Source: an uncultured Planctomycetaceae bacterium (GTDB taxonomy: Bacteria > Planctomycetota > Planctomycetia > Planctomycetales > Planctomycetaceae). From it: DNA of 16,375 nucleotides. Below are positions 1 to 7,763 of this stretch, one piece after another (the stretch's first letter is position 1; each line of letters starts with the position of its first letter). Position numbers and translations under genes: made by a program. The notes under the pieces are model-generated. The model made no database searches, was not told the DNA's origin, and worked only from the letters and a program-made list of their open reading frames with translations. The stretch is taken from NCBI GenBank assembly GCA_903921605.1, contig CAIXQV010000197.1, positions 1-16,375 on the forward strand, read 5' to 3'.

Positions 1-731
1 CTGAAGTCACCAAACTGATCCAGCAGGCGGCCGCTGTCCAGCCAGGCAAAGCTGTCCACAGTGTATCCGTCATGAGATCTGAGTTTGGCCCAAAGTGGAT
101 TCTTCGTGATGTTCTCCGTCTTACCCGAGGCAGTCGCAATAATCTGATCGCTCGCATTGAGACCGATACCCATCACAAGATGTCCCGATTCATTCCACCA
201 GCTGAACTCGACATTGGGAACGTTGGTACCAATGAACGACACCTCGCGACCTTCAATGCTTTTCAGCTGAACTTCTTCGCGAGCTGACGCGGCGGCCTGC
301 TGAATTAACGGCTCAAGGACTTCAAGAAATTTACCGGCGTCATGCAGGACAATAAGACCAAAGGGGCTGAAGCCGTCACCGCTGCCTGACATGCTGCCCG
401 CGATTGAAAAGCCCCGTTGTCGCAGATGCTCGATGGCTTCTCTTGCCAGAACGCCTTGTTCTTCACCAGCGGCAGAAATCAACATTTGCCCGATGTCGAG
501 CAGTCTCGCCGTCAGTTCGGTTTCTTCCAGAGCCTTCCACGCGGCCGTCTCTTTGATCGCCGGCAAGTGGGCTGCGGTTCCATCAAAAGTAACGAGCAGA
601 AAGCTGCTGGACGGCAGAAGCTCCGTCACTGCAACCTCGGATTTTTCTGTCTTCGCCTCATCAGCACCGCCGACCCACGCGAGGGATATCCCCGCTGCGA
701 GCACACTCATCCATGCCATCAGGATTTTCAT
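1..731 (-). CDS. Exported protein of unknown function, N-terminal 243 residues (cut by window edge)
   Basis: An open frame runs without a stop from ATG at 731 to base 1, so the C-terminus lies outside the window. A strong Shine-Dalgarno, GAGGAGG, sits at 737-743, five bases before the ATG, and fixes the start. The protein opens with a signal peptide (MKILMAWMSVLAAGISLAW, likely cleaved near VGGA-DE). The mature part reads like a secreted planctomycete protein, with stretches such as LLPSSSFLLVTFDGT and GFSIAGSMSGSGDGFSPFGLIVL. It recalls DUF3352-type proteins, in which a bacterial cell accounts for the 'performance' of a stored protein, but I cannot confirm that family by eye. No catalytic motif is visible. 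Location is inferred to be periplasmic. I am sure that it is a gene and that it is exported; its function is unknown. Confidence 0.85.
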   Translation of the reverse strand, partial: MKILMAWMSVLAAGISLAWVGGADEAKTEKSEVAVTELLPSSSFLLVTFDGTAAHLPAIKETAAWKALEETELTARLLDIGQMLISAAGEEQGVLAREAIEHLRQRGFSIAGSMSGSGDGFSPFGLIVLHDAGKFLEVLEPLIQQAAASAREEVQLKSIEGREVSFIGTNVPNVEFSWWNESGHLVMGIGLNASDQIIATASGKTENITKNPLWAKLRSHDGYTVDSFAWLDSGRLLDQFGDF

Positions 732-805
732 TCGATCCTCCTCTGTCTGATTCAAAAATGCCAGAAACTGACAATCAGGCATGAATCTAGCAAACACGAA
801 AGCGA

Positions 806-842
806 ATGCTGAAATCGTTCAGCATGTGATTTTCAGAAAATC
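806..842. repeat. Two adjacent inverted repeats upstream of the exported-protein gene
   Basis: ATGCTGAA (806-813) and TTCAGCAT (818-825) form a perfect 8-bp stem with a 4-base loop. Two bases further on, GATTTTC (828-834) and GAAAATC (836-842) form a 7-bp palindrome around one base. The pair lies 75 to 111 bases upstream of the start at 731, so an operator or a 5'-leader structure is possible. This is structure only; no regulator family is implied. Confidence 0.35.
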
Positions 843-1019
843 GCCTATGTCAATCCTGGCCGAAACACACAATTACAGACCCCTGGAATGCTACGTTTCG
901 ATATGTGACGCCCCCGAACCTTCGATGGTTCTACGGCTTCCAAACCGCCGCGATCCGCTCGGCCATAAGTCAACGAACGGTCAGAGAACACGGATGGAAG
1001 GTGTAAGAAGGCCATTAAT

Positions 1020-1040
1020 CTGCCGGGGAATCCCCGGCAG
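1020..1040. repeat. Near-perfect GC-rich palindrome
   Basis: CTGCCGGGGA and its exact complement TCCCCGGCAG flank a single central A, giving 10-bp arms. There is no T-run on either side, so it is not a standard intrinsic terminator. Its core GGGGAATCCCC resembles the GGATTCCCC and GGGGGATTCTCCCC blocks at 11854-11905, so it could be one copy of a dispersed extragenic palindrome. Confidence 0.5.
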
Positions 1041-1279
1041 CAGACAATCTGTCAACAGTATGAAATCAAACTCTCCCCGGCAGACACGGCGTGCCAAAAG
1101 ACCTACTGTGGTGATGGTGGATTCAGTTGAGTCTCGGCGAATACAACGAGGAATTGTTCAAGGGAATTGCCTCACCATCAGAACAATGTCAGTCTTATCA
1201 CAGTTCTGTGCGTCTTCACTCTCAGCTCTTACGCGGATAAAGTACGGTTGTCTGGTACCTTTGATTGCAGGTCCTTGAA

Positions 1280-1961
1280 ATGGTGGCTCGACTGGAACTA
1301 ACGACTCGACTTCTGAAGCCACAAGGGCTGCTGTTGCTGGCATTGGCGACAACGTTCGGAGCGGAATATCTGATCATGAAGCTCCTGCCGCTGATTCTGC
1401 CGGCAGGTTGCGGCACAACATGTGAAGCGATGTTGGATGCCTGTTTGTTGACATTAGTTGTGGCTCCAGTTTTGTGGTTGACGGCACTCCGTCCGTTACA
1501 GCGAATGGCCCAGAGTCATATGCTTTTTCTGCGTCGGGCATTGACCTCACAGGAAGAGGAACGTCAGAGGATTACTCGGGAGATCCACGATGGAATCGGT
1601 CAGTCGCTCACAAGTCTCATGCTGGGGCTCCGTGCACTGGAGGAAACAACGGGCGACTCAAAGACATGCGATAACGCTTAGAGAAATGGGGTCCGGGATT
1701 CATGACGAACTCAGACGAATTGTTCGAGGGCTGCGACCCGCGATCCTGGATCAATTAGGGTTGGCTGCCGCAACTTTGCGGCTGGCTGAGGACATCCGGA
1801 ATACGAGTGCCTCAACGCTGGAGGTTGATGTCGAGAAGCTTGTGGGCGTTCGACTGGATTCCGAACTGGATAATTGTCGCCACGAAAAGACTTCGGCGCC
1901 GCGGATGATTCTGAACACTCGACTCGGCATGCACACCCTAACGTCGTGCCTTGAGACGTGA
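1280..1961 (+). pseudogene. Broken NarL/DesK-type sensor histidine kinase
   Basis: The first frame, from ATG 1280, encodes two membrane helices (about residues 17-40 and 52-70), then QEEERQRITREIHDGIGQSL, the HisKA_3 dimerisation and phosphotransfer box with the phospho-acceptor His near residue 103. That frame ends at TAG 1679-1681. The homology resumes in another plus frame as LREMGSGIHDELRRIVRGLR, then PAILDQLGLAAATLRLAEDI, which is the second half of the same domain in family members. A small indel around 1660-1682 is therefore the simplest explanation. After about 1875 the expected start of the HATPase domain (a 'RIVQEALTN' block) is absent in every frame, so the ATP-binding half is gone, and no response regulator follows. 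The AGG at 1269-1271 is a weak ribosome-binding site. Two independent lesions make this a decayed gene, not a sequencing slip. Confidence 0.82.
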
Positions 1962-2301
1962 GTGAAATACGACAACCATTCGTAGACTTACACAACGCCA
2001 AACGTAGCCTGTGTATTTCGGCTATCTGCTCTCTGCCACCACTTTTCAGCCGCAGACAATTACCGCCTATACCGGCAACGATCCTGAAAAGTCTATCAAC
2101 AGAAAATCGGTAAATCTGTTTGAAAACTGTGGCGGGCCTTACGCCCCAATCCGCCCCGTTCCGTTGGCAAAAGCTGTGATTGTTCAGAATTCCCTCAAAT
2201 CTAGCTCAAAGCCAAGGTTCATCCATCCCGTCGCTTCTGCGAAGTGATGATCGAATTCGGAATGCAATCACCGCATACCTTGCGACGCAAATGGAACGCC
2301 G
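1962..2301. other. Gap without a gene
   Basis: This 340-base stretch lies between the dead kinase (+) and the end of the HTTM gene (-), so it is convergent. No frame encodes a recognisable protein and I find no clear terminator hairpin. It may contain DNA left from the deletion that removed the kinase ATPase domain. Confidence 0.45.
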
Positions 2302-3201
2302 TCAATCAATCCATCGGCATAGCCAGCAGAGCATGCTTTCCGCATCTTCGGGAAAGATAAACAGCAACAGGCTGCAGATCATGATCCAACTGAAGAATTG
2401 CAGATTCATGATAACATCCAGCATCAGATGAAATACGATTCCCGACACCAACATTGGGTAACGAAACTCGCGAATCCAGATCAATGTTCCCAGTGCGATC
2501 TCTTCGATCAAGGTACCCCAGGTTGCGAGACAAATGAATGGCTTGGTCAGCAACCAGCGGGGAGGTCGGAAACGAACATCGGCATCAACCCACAATGGAA
2601 ACCAGGCCGCAGTCCCGTTCCACCACATTCGCCCTCGCAGTTTCCAGAAGACCGTCCTTAGATACACAATGCAAACCTGAAGCTGCATCAGCCGGAGCGG
2701 CCATGGATCCGTTTGCGAAAACTCTGTCAGCGGTTGACTGCGTCTCCACGCGTCCATTGACAATCTACCATTGGCATCGCTGAAGCAGGAATAACAAATC
2801 AGCATCCGCCATAACGTGTCACCGCTCGACAAAATGAACGCATTCCGATGATGAATAGACACGAGCGTCAGAAAAACGACCACACTGCAGAGCCGGAATT
2901 GATAGCCGATCATATAGCCCATGACCGCCAACACGTGCACCAATAGCAAGAATCGAAATGCGTTAGTCGTGGAAGGCAGGAGATTCAGCAGCGAGAAGCG
3001 CGAGAGCCGCATCTGCCTCTGCCACACCGAGGTCGGCCAAACACCGTCCTCCGAGAAATAATCAGGCACCATCGGAATCAACAGCAGCACATTTGTCAGC
3101 ATGACCACACTGATCACAATGCGAAACACAATCAACGATGCGCATGACATTTCGGCATGAAAAAACAGGTTCCAGAGGTCACAAAGTTGCTGCAGGGACA
3201 T
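2302..3201 (-). CDS. HTTM-domain membrane protein (vitamin K-dependent carboxylase-like membrane region)
   Basis: This 299-residue protein is almost entirely membrane helices (for example residues 20-46, 81-118 and 253-290). It carries the typical HTTM run SIHHRNAFILSSGDTLWRML: an aromatic/His-rich loop, then an SGD motif. It also has the later conserved stretch WPLRLMQLQVCIVYLRTVFWKL. HTTM is the transmembrane part of vitamin K-dependent gamma-glutamyl carboxylase. This protein ends where that domain ends, so the large lumenal portion of the animal enzyme is missing, and carboxylation should not be assumed. The gene begins 34 bases after the stop of the partner gene at 3236-3763, so the two are probably co-transcribed. 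No good Shine-Dalgarno precedes ATG 3201, which fits translation following from the upstream gene. The family call is firm; the reaction is unknown. Confidence 0.85.
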   Translation of the reverse strand: MSLQQLCDLWNLFFHAEMSCASLIVFRIVISVVMLTNVLLLIPMVPDYFSEDGVWPTSVWQRQMRLSRFSLLNLLPSTTNAFRFLLLVHVLAVMGYMIGYQFRLCSVVVFLTLVSIHHRNAFILSSGDTLWRMLICYSCFSDANGRLSMDAWRRSQPLTEFSQTDPWPLRLMQLQVCIVYLRTVFWKLRGRMWWNGTAAWFPLWVDADVRFRPPRWLLTKPFICLATWGTLIEEIALGTLIWIREFRYPMLVSGIVFHLMLDVIMNLQFFSWIMICSLLLFIFPEDAESMLCWLCRWID

Positions 3202-3235
3202 GAAATGATGTTCTCGTTCTCGTCAACTCTGGACT

Positions 3236-3763
3236 TTATGCCTTCTTCGGCAGCGTTGAGGGAATCACGACACCAACACGTTTGGCAGCATCGTAACGAT
3301 AGAAGGTCTTTGTCTGGATCGCCGTGTAAACCTGTTCGACTCGCAGTGGATTCTCTTGTTGTGTATCGCGAAGCAGTTCAATCCTCAGCACTTTGCGAGT
3401 CTCCGACTGAGCCTGACGAATCAGAAATTCGCACAGCGGTGGATACAAATAGGCCATTCGAGGACTCAGAAGTGAATGCTCATACTTGAAGCTGCGAGCA
3501 TACAACAGGTTGATCAGCTTCTGCCGATACTCCGGCGATAGTGGTCGCCATTCTTCCGTGACGCCGTCCGCAAAAGTCAGTACCGCCCGCATTCGCCGAT
3601 TCACATGAATCGGTTCCGGAGCAAACATCGCCCACCCATGCCAGAAGCCCATGTAGATGAAAGGAAAACTGAACTTCGAAATAAACCGCTTCGCTGGATG
3701 ATCACCAGGATAATCCCAGCACCACATAAAGACCACGAAAACTACGATGATGAGATTAGACAT
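3236..3763 (-). CDS. HTTM-associated small membrane-anchored protein
   Basis: This 175-residue protein begins with one membrane helix (SNLIIVVFVVFMWCW, residues 2-16). A short conserved-looking motif, GFWHGWAMFAPEP, follows at residues 39-51, and then a soluble alpha/beta part of about 120 residues. A small protein with a W..W.MFAPxP motif beside an HTTM gene is a recurrent bacterial arrangement (recalled, not searched), so it is likely a partner subunit. The start is uncertain: GTG at 3781 would add six residues, but ATG at 3763 puts the first helix at the N-terminus as expected, and neither has a strong ribosome-binding site. It is the first gene of a two-gene unit with the HTTM protein. 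Topology suggests that the soluble domain is outside the cytoplasm, but that is inference. Confidence 0.75.
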   Translation of the reverse strand: MSNLIIVVFVVFMWCWDYPGDHPAKRFISKFSFPFIYMGFWHGWAMFAPEPIHVNRRMRAVLTFADGVTEEWRPLSPEYRQKLINLLYARSFKYEHSLLSPRMAYLYPPLCEFLIRQAQSETRKVLRIELLRDTQQENPLRVEQVYTAIQTKTFYRYDAAKRVGVVIPSTLPKKA

Positions 3764-3977
3764 CAGCTCGTCCGGAGGCACAAAACAGCAAGGCTAGAAC
3801 CAAGTCAATGAGCACCGCAATATTCATTCCACCAAGCTGCACGGACTCAAGCCAAGTGCGATACCCGCCGCACACGCTTTGCGGACCTTACAAAGAATCT
3901 GTCTCCCAGACCGACATCCGTGCATCCCGCAGTGAAACGCTCTCATTGATTGCGAACGTAGGAGTCAATTCTGACTA

Positions 3978-4811
3978 CTACGGTTCGCCGCGAGAGATAA
4001 CTTCATAGGCATGCTGGAGCACTTCATGATCAAGATCAGAAACGTCCTTCCTTTCACTCTGTGTCATCGCTCCCAACATGTTTTCAATCTCGTGTTCGTT
4101 GATATAGCCCGCAATTTCATCGCCATTTTCCCGAAGCATGGCGTACAAGTCATGATTGCAGCCCCAGCGTGCCACAGCATCTGCATAGATCGCCATTCTG
4201 CGCAGTTCTATCTTTTCATCTCCGTATACTTCACGCACATCTTTCCAGTAATCGACGTCGCAGGTTAAGGGGAATAAAAACTTTGCCTCGCCAACGTTCC
4301 GCCGGGCCATGATCCCCAACGACCGCAAACTCGATGAATAGTATTCAATGGAGTGCTTATCTTTTTCATTGTTGGCAACTCGACGCAGCAATGTGCTCAA
4401 CAACAATCTGGCCTCAGCGTCGCCCCCCACATACGCCAACGCATCTGCGGCCGCAGCCCAATGCACACTCGACGAGTCGTCTTGAAGAACCGTACAGATT
4501 TCTGAGATTGCTGCCGGATTCACAGCCTTACAAAGATGCCTGATGCCAAATTCGGTGGACTGTGTTGCACGTATACAAGCCAAGCCGATTGATTCATCAA
4601 CCGATAATTGCGGCTTGATCTCTGCGTTGAGAATTACTGCCGACTCTTTCCGGAACACGGGCCGATCCACCAACGGTTGTGGGAGTCCCGTGTCGCCGGA
4701 GCCTCGTGAGAAGTCAGGTGTTCCGTCATCACTGCAGCCGACCGTGGTCAGAACGCAAATCCAGAGGAGCGAGAGTGCCTGAAATGATGTCTTCAAAAGC
4801 TTCTTCTCCAT
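3978..4811 (-). CDS. Lipoprotein with HEAT-like helical repeats
   Basis: This 277-residue protein starts with a lipoprotein signal: KK, a hydrophobic stretch (residues 9-24) and the lipobox TVGC with the acceptor Cys at 26. A Gly/Ser/Asp-rich linker follows. Residues about 70-200 contain helical pairs such as HWAAAADALAYVGGDAEARL and SLRSLGIMARRNVGEAKFLF, in the style of HEAT/armadillo repeats, which usually bind other proteins. The C-terminal 60 residues are acidic and helical. No catalytic motif is seen. The gap to the gene on either side (214 bases downstream, about 400 upstream) suggests that it is transcribed alone. I see no clear Shine-Dalgarno before ATG 4811. The lipoprotein call is good; the HEAT assignment is pattern-based. 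Confidence 0.78.
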   Translation of the reverse strand: MEKKLLKTSFQALSLLWICVLTTVGCSDDGTPDFSRGSGDTGLPQPLVDRPVFRKESAVILNAEIKPQLSVDESIGLACIRATQSTEFGIRHLCKAVNPAAISEICTVLQDDSSSVHWAAAADALAYVGGDAEARLLLSTLLRRVANNEKDKHSIEYYSSSLRSLGIMARRNVGEAKFLFPLTCDVDYWKDVREVYGDEKIELRRMAIYADAVARWGCNHDLYAMLRENGDEIAGYINEHEIENMLGAMTQSERKDVSDLDHEVLQHAYEVISRGEP

Positions 4812-5216
4812 CCAATTCGGCGGACTTTAACTGAAGTTCATGCTCAACCAATGGAGTCGCGAGCGGTCGGTTCTTTGGCGGTACTTTCGCTAGGCATAGG
4901 TAATACTGCGGCATTACTAATGTGAGTTACATCGAGGCACCACATCGCCATACGCTCGCCAAAATGCGATGATGCAAAGAGTCGGTTCACGGCGACCTAG
5001 TAACTTTTCTACGATCTATCGAAGGCATTCAGTTCTTCGATCGTGAGGGGAAGTCATCCGGATGACTTGTCTTCCTCGTGGCCTCACAAAGGTCGATTGT
5101 AGGCTGTGTGCTCTTTGTCGAACAACGATTTCAGTCAAAAGATGGACACGGCATCCTCATGAGCTGAATTCACGCTTAAACACATCGTGGAAGGAGTTCG
5201 GCATTTGGGGTGCCGG
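4812..5216. other. Gap without a gene, holding one palindrome
   Basis: This 405-base spacer lies between two minus-strand genes. No frame looks coding. It should hold the promoter of the lipoprotein gene (towards 4812) and the 3' end of the transcript from the 5217-6206 gene. The only structure I see is the palindrome at 5051-5068. Confidence 0.5.
5051..5068. repeat. Perfect 18-base palindrome
   Basis: AAGTCATCC is followed directly by its exact complement GGATGACTT. Outside it, GAGGGG on the left and CTTCCTC on the right (5071-5077) can extend the pairing imperfectly. It lies 149 bases past the stop of the upstream minus-strand gene and has no T-run, so a two-fold operator is as likely as a terminator. 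With no loop bases, a dimeric DNA-binding site fits better than an RNA hairpin. Confidence 0.4.
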
Positions 5217-6206
5217 TCAGTTGATTCTGATGTAGGCGCCTGGTCGAGTTGGCGGCAACCTTCCGTAATCAATCATGTTGAATGTCAGCAGGCAATTCAC
5301 AGGTTGCTTCTTTGACGGCAACAATCCCAGTACCCATGCACCAGGAGTCAGGGCAAGTCGACGCTCCGGGCAGCACACACAAACGGTTGCTGATTCACGG
5401 CTGACCTTTAGCCTGCGCCATTCCCACTTCAGTTTTTCGCAGAAGCATTGCCCAATGAGGGCCCCCAGTTCAATCGCCAACTGCACATTCGCCTCCTGCG
5501 AAGAGCCTTTCACCTTGCGGCGCTTTTCGATTTCCATCTCAACGAGTTCAAGACGTTTTGTATGTCTCATCTTCGACGTGATGCCCAATCGCTTCGCGGC
5601 GGATTTCGTGATTCGCTTTAACTCATCCATCTCGTCCATTGACAGTGGACTGTCTTCAACCCTGTTTCGCTTACCTTTCTCAGTAACCGCAGGTGCTTGT
5701 TTCTCCCAGCATTGTGGGTTAACTGAAATATCCTTCGCCAGACGTTTGAAAATTGGATGGTCGAGAAGAGTTCCCGACCGTGCAAGAAATCGAAAAAAAA
5801 TCGCGTACTGCTGGCTGCGATAAATGCGAATGATCTCTTCTTTCGACGGGGCAAATGAATCAGCGTCCCACTCGTTTCCGAAGGCATTGACATGCAACAT
5901 GCTTTTGTCGAAGAGTGGTCCGTCGGCGATCTTGATTGCGCGACTCTTTCGATCTTTAGAGTACCACTCGAGCTGTTCAGAAGAAGCCTTAAGTCCTTTT
6001 GGAAGACGATAGATCTCAACGCGGAAGAGGTTCCGATCGTTCCACGGTGTTTTCAGATCGCCAAAGAATGTTGCACCTGCGAAAGCTGGAGTGACGTCCC
6101 ATACAAAATGTGAAAGCCGCCACAGATGGCCGTTGCGGAAGGTGAGACAGCCAAGGCTGAACTGTTTCGGCAATACCGCTCCTGTCAGATCAAAGCTGTC
6201 CTGCAT
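5217..6206 (-). CDS. Protein of unknown function (329 residues)
   Basis: I do not recognise this gene. GAGG at 6214-6217, seven bases before ATG 6206, selects that start over an upstream ATG at 6251. There is no signal peptide or membrane helix, so it is probably cytosolic. The first 165 residues are rich in aromatic residues and read as a mixed alpha/beta fold. A charged middle part (about 180-235) has Lys/Arg/Glu helices. The last 100 residues contain ELGALIGQCFCEKLKWEWRR and then CVCCPERRLALTPGAWVLGL. The pattern 'LGxxxGxxxxxxxxWxW...P' recalls small DUF3806-type domains, but that is only a resemblance. Four Cys residues fall close together in the C-terminal part (one in GQCF, then CVCC), so a metal site or redox role is conceivable. 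No neighbour is close enough to be in the same operon. Confidence 0.7.
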   Translation of the reverse strand: MQDSFDLTGAVLPKQFSLGCLTFRNGHLWRLSHFVWDVTPAFAGATFFGDLKTPWNDRNLFRVEIYRLPKGLKASSEQLEWYSKDRKSRAIKIADGPLFDKSMLHVNAFGNEWDADSFAPSKEEIIRIYRSQQYAIFFRFLARSGTLLDHPIFKRLAKDISVNPQCWEKQAPAVTEKGKRNRVEDSPLSMDEMDELKRITKSAAKRLGITSKMRHTKRLELVEMEIEKRRKVKGSSQEANVQLAIELGALIGQCFCEKLKWEWRRLKVSRESATVCVCCPERRLALTPGAWVLGLLPSKKQPVNCLLTFNMIDYGRLPPTRPGAYIRIN

Positions 6207-6519
6207 CGGATTTCCTCGAAAACAACCAAGTTCTCTGTACGTGCTACACAACAGCGTACATCATTCCATCATGAAGCTGTAAACGCATGTCGTGTTGTCT
6301 ACTCAGTGAATCCGACCCATCTATGCCATGGGCCACTCGATGTACTTTTCGTTGTCGAGGCGATCGTCGTATTCGTAATTGATGTTGAACTACGGCTCTG
6401 TGCCAGCCAGATGAACGCCGCCATCCGCGATCTGAGACAGGGTCTGAACGCAATCGCACTGATGGATTCTTCCCAGCCACTCTTCCCGAATCGCAACAAT
6501 TCGCTGACATGCTTTTGCG
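6207..6519. other. Gap with a possible gene remnant
   Basis: This is a 313-base spacer between minus-strand genes. In the minus frame shared with the downstream gene, a protein-like stretch (FNINYEYDDRLDNEKYIEWP, about 6325-6387) is bounded by stops on both sides. An open minus frame before it begins inside the upstream gene. This may be the decayed end of a small gene, but the signal is short. Nothing else is seen. Confidence 0.25.
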
Positions 6520-7503
6520 TTACTCATTCTTCGCCCCATCTGGCTCGGGAATCCTGATCCTCCACAAAGGCTGCTGAGTCCGCTCACTATTGACCAGAAC
6601 AGAAGTGCCGGTTGATTCGAAGCAGACTGCTTCGCACTGAGGCTGCGCCGGCAGGGTCAGCACCGTAATGGGCTTCTTACAGGCCGATGCCCAGGTTTCT
6701 TCTGGTCCGCGTCGAATCAATGCACCGCTGAACATGTTGACGATCACGAGACTCTGATTGTCTGCTGAAACATCCATAGACGTTGCAAAGGGAACGGCTA
6801 GAGAGGCAATGGGTTCAGCCGTAAGTTTTTGCTGGCCAGGCTTGGTAGACAATGGCAGTCGAAACATCTGACATTTTTGCGGAACAGATTTTGTGAGCAG
6901 CAAGATCTCTTTGGACTGCGTGTCAACGGCCAAACTCTCGCAGTCTTCAGGTCCTTCAGGGAACTGGAACTCGATTCGACTGACCACATCAGCTTTGATG
7001 CTGACTGGGCTTCCGCTACGTGGCTTGATCTCCGGTTCTTTGATCAACAGAAGCTCACACGCTCGTTCGGTTCTGGAGCGGATCCGTCCATTGTCGCCAG
7101 TATCTCCGATCAGCAACCACTTCTCGCCATCGTTCTCGAATGAACACATATCTTCCCAGTCAATCGGACGTTCGATATTCAGTGTCACGATCGCTCGAGT
7201 TTTACCATCAAACCCCACCAGAAACAGTCGGGCGGAATCTCCGGAATCATTGTGTAACCACACGGCATCTTTTTGTCGACGACTCAACGCGATGCCGCTG
7301 GCTTCTGAGATTTCATCGTCCTCTACTGTGCAGACTTTCTCTGGTTCTACCTCAGACGTCGCCGCAATCGACATCGGGAAACTTCCCTGCATCGACAAGA
7401 CAAGATAGCTGAATGAACTCAGACAACTCGTGAACGCGGCGAGAGAGAAACCCAGTGCTGTCACTTGGATAGCTTTCGATCGGAAAGGAAAAAGTGTCTG
7501 CAT
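6520..7503 (-). CDS. Exported beta-propeller-like protein (esterase-like phytase / SdiA-regulated type)
   Basis: This 327-residue protein begins with a long hydrophobic segment (residues 11-36) that acts as a signal peptide or anchor. It then has the typical opening of a propeller family: SEASGIALSRR (66-76), VWLHNDSGDSARLFLV (81-96), PIDWEDM (113-119) and LLIGDTGDNGRIRSR (131-145). The HNDSG, DWED and GD.GDN blocks recur in exported proteins annotated as esterase-like phytase or SdiA-regulated domains, where Asp-rich loops can bind metal. Later blades are seen as ESLAVDTQSKEILLLTK and CEAVCFESTGTSVLV. Activity on phytate is not shown. Its ATG (7501-7503) overlaps the TAA of the upstream gene (TAATG), so translational coupling is likely. 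A GTG at 7524 in the same frame is rejected because the overlapping ATG also has GGAG ten bases upstream. Confidence 0.8.
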   Translation of the reverse strand: MQTLFPFRSKAIQVTALGFSLAAFTSCLSSFSYLVLSMQGSFPMSIAATSEVEPEKVCTVEDDEISEASGIALSRRQKDAVWLHNDSGDSARLFLVGFDGKTRAIVTLNIERPIDWEDMCSFENDGEKWLLIGDTGDNGRIRSRTERACELLLIKEPEIKPRSGSPVSIKADVVSRIEFQFPEGPEDCESLAVDTQSKEILLLTKSVPQKCQMFRLPLSTKPGQQKLTAEPIASLAVPFATSMDVSADNQSLVIVNMFSGALIRRGPEETWASACKKPITVLTLPAQPQCEAVCFESTGTSVLVNSERTQQPLWRIRIPEPDGAKNE

Positions 7504-7763
7504 TAGCTGCGACTCCGCGACCACAGATAACGCGCAAATGCCCCGAGGCCACTGAACCGATAGTTCGGATCAACATAGTGCTGAATAACGTAGAACGCGA
7601 AGTAATAGAACCTGCAAAAACACCAGACACAAGTGCTCAACAGCAGGACGGTCCGGAGCCCAGGGTGCTCGAAGATCAGGATTCCGGCTGCCATCAGGCC
7701 TGCGATGAGGAATAGAAAGCCCTTGGCCAGGATGACTCGAGTACTTTTCAAATCTCCAAACAT
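7503..7763 (-). CDS. Small membrane protein with two helices
   Basis: This protein has 86 residues if it starts at MFGDLKSTRV (ATG 7763), or 94 from an ATG at 7787; neither start has a clear Shine-Dalgarno. The body has one helix at about residues 10-31 (ILAKGFLFLIAGLMAAGILI) and a second at 36-58 (LRTVLLLSTCVWCFCRFYYF). It ends with a basic, aromatic tail (HYVDPNYRFSGLGAFARYLW). The text matches my memory of a small conserved planctomycete protein of unknown role. The last base of its TAA (7503) is shared with the start codon of the propeller gene, so the two form an operon, and the pairing implies a shared envelope role. I am sure that it is a gene but not of its exact start. Confidence 0.75.
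   Translation of the reverse strand: MFGDLKSTRVILAKGFLFLIAGLMAAGILIFEHPGLRTVLLLSTCVWCFCRFYYFAFYVIQHYVDPNYRFSGLGAFARYLWSRSRS

Larger units (their letters stand above)
732..1279. other. Gap without a convincing gene
   Basis: This 548-base divergent spacer separates the exported protein (-) from the kinase remnant (+). Plus-strand frames are open here, but their translations are rich in Arg and Ser, lack a domain or a ribosome-binding site, and look like chance. It should hold the promoters of both flanking genes. I see only the inverted repeats at 806-842 and the palindrome at 1020-1040. Confidence 0.5.

Noticed and set aside
781..1278. 165-codon open plus frame
   Set aside because: Arg/Ser/Pro-rich product without a domain, no ribosome-binding site, and it runs over the palindrome at 1020-1040.
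2302..3201. A working vitamin K-dependent carboxylase
   Set aside because: Only the membrane HTTM part is present; the large lumenal portion of the enzyme is missing.
5275..5823. 182-codon open plus frame
   Set aside because: It lies antisense within the 5217-6206 gene, has a Ser/Phe-rich random look, and lacks a ribosome-binding site.
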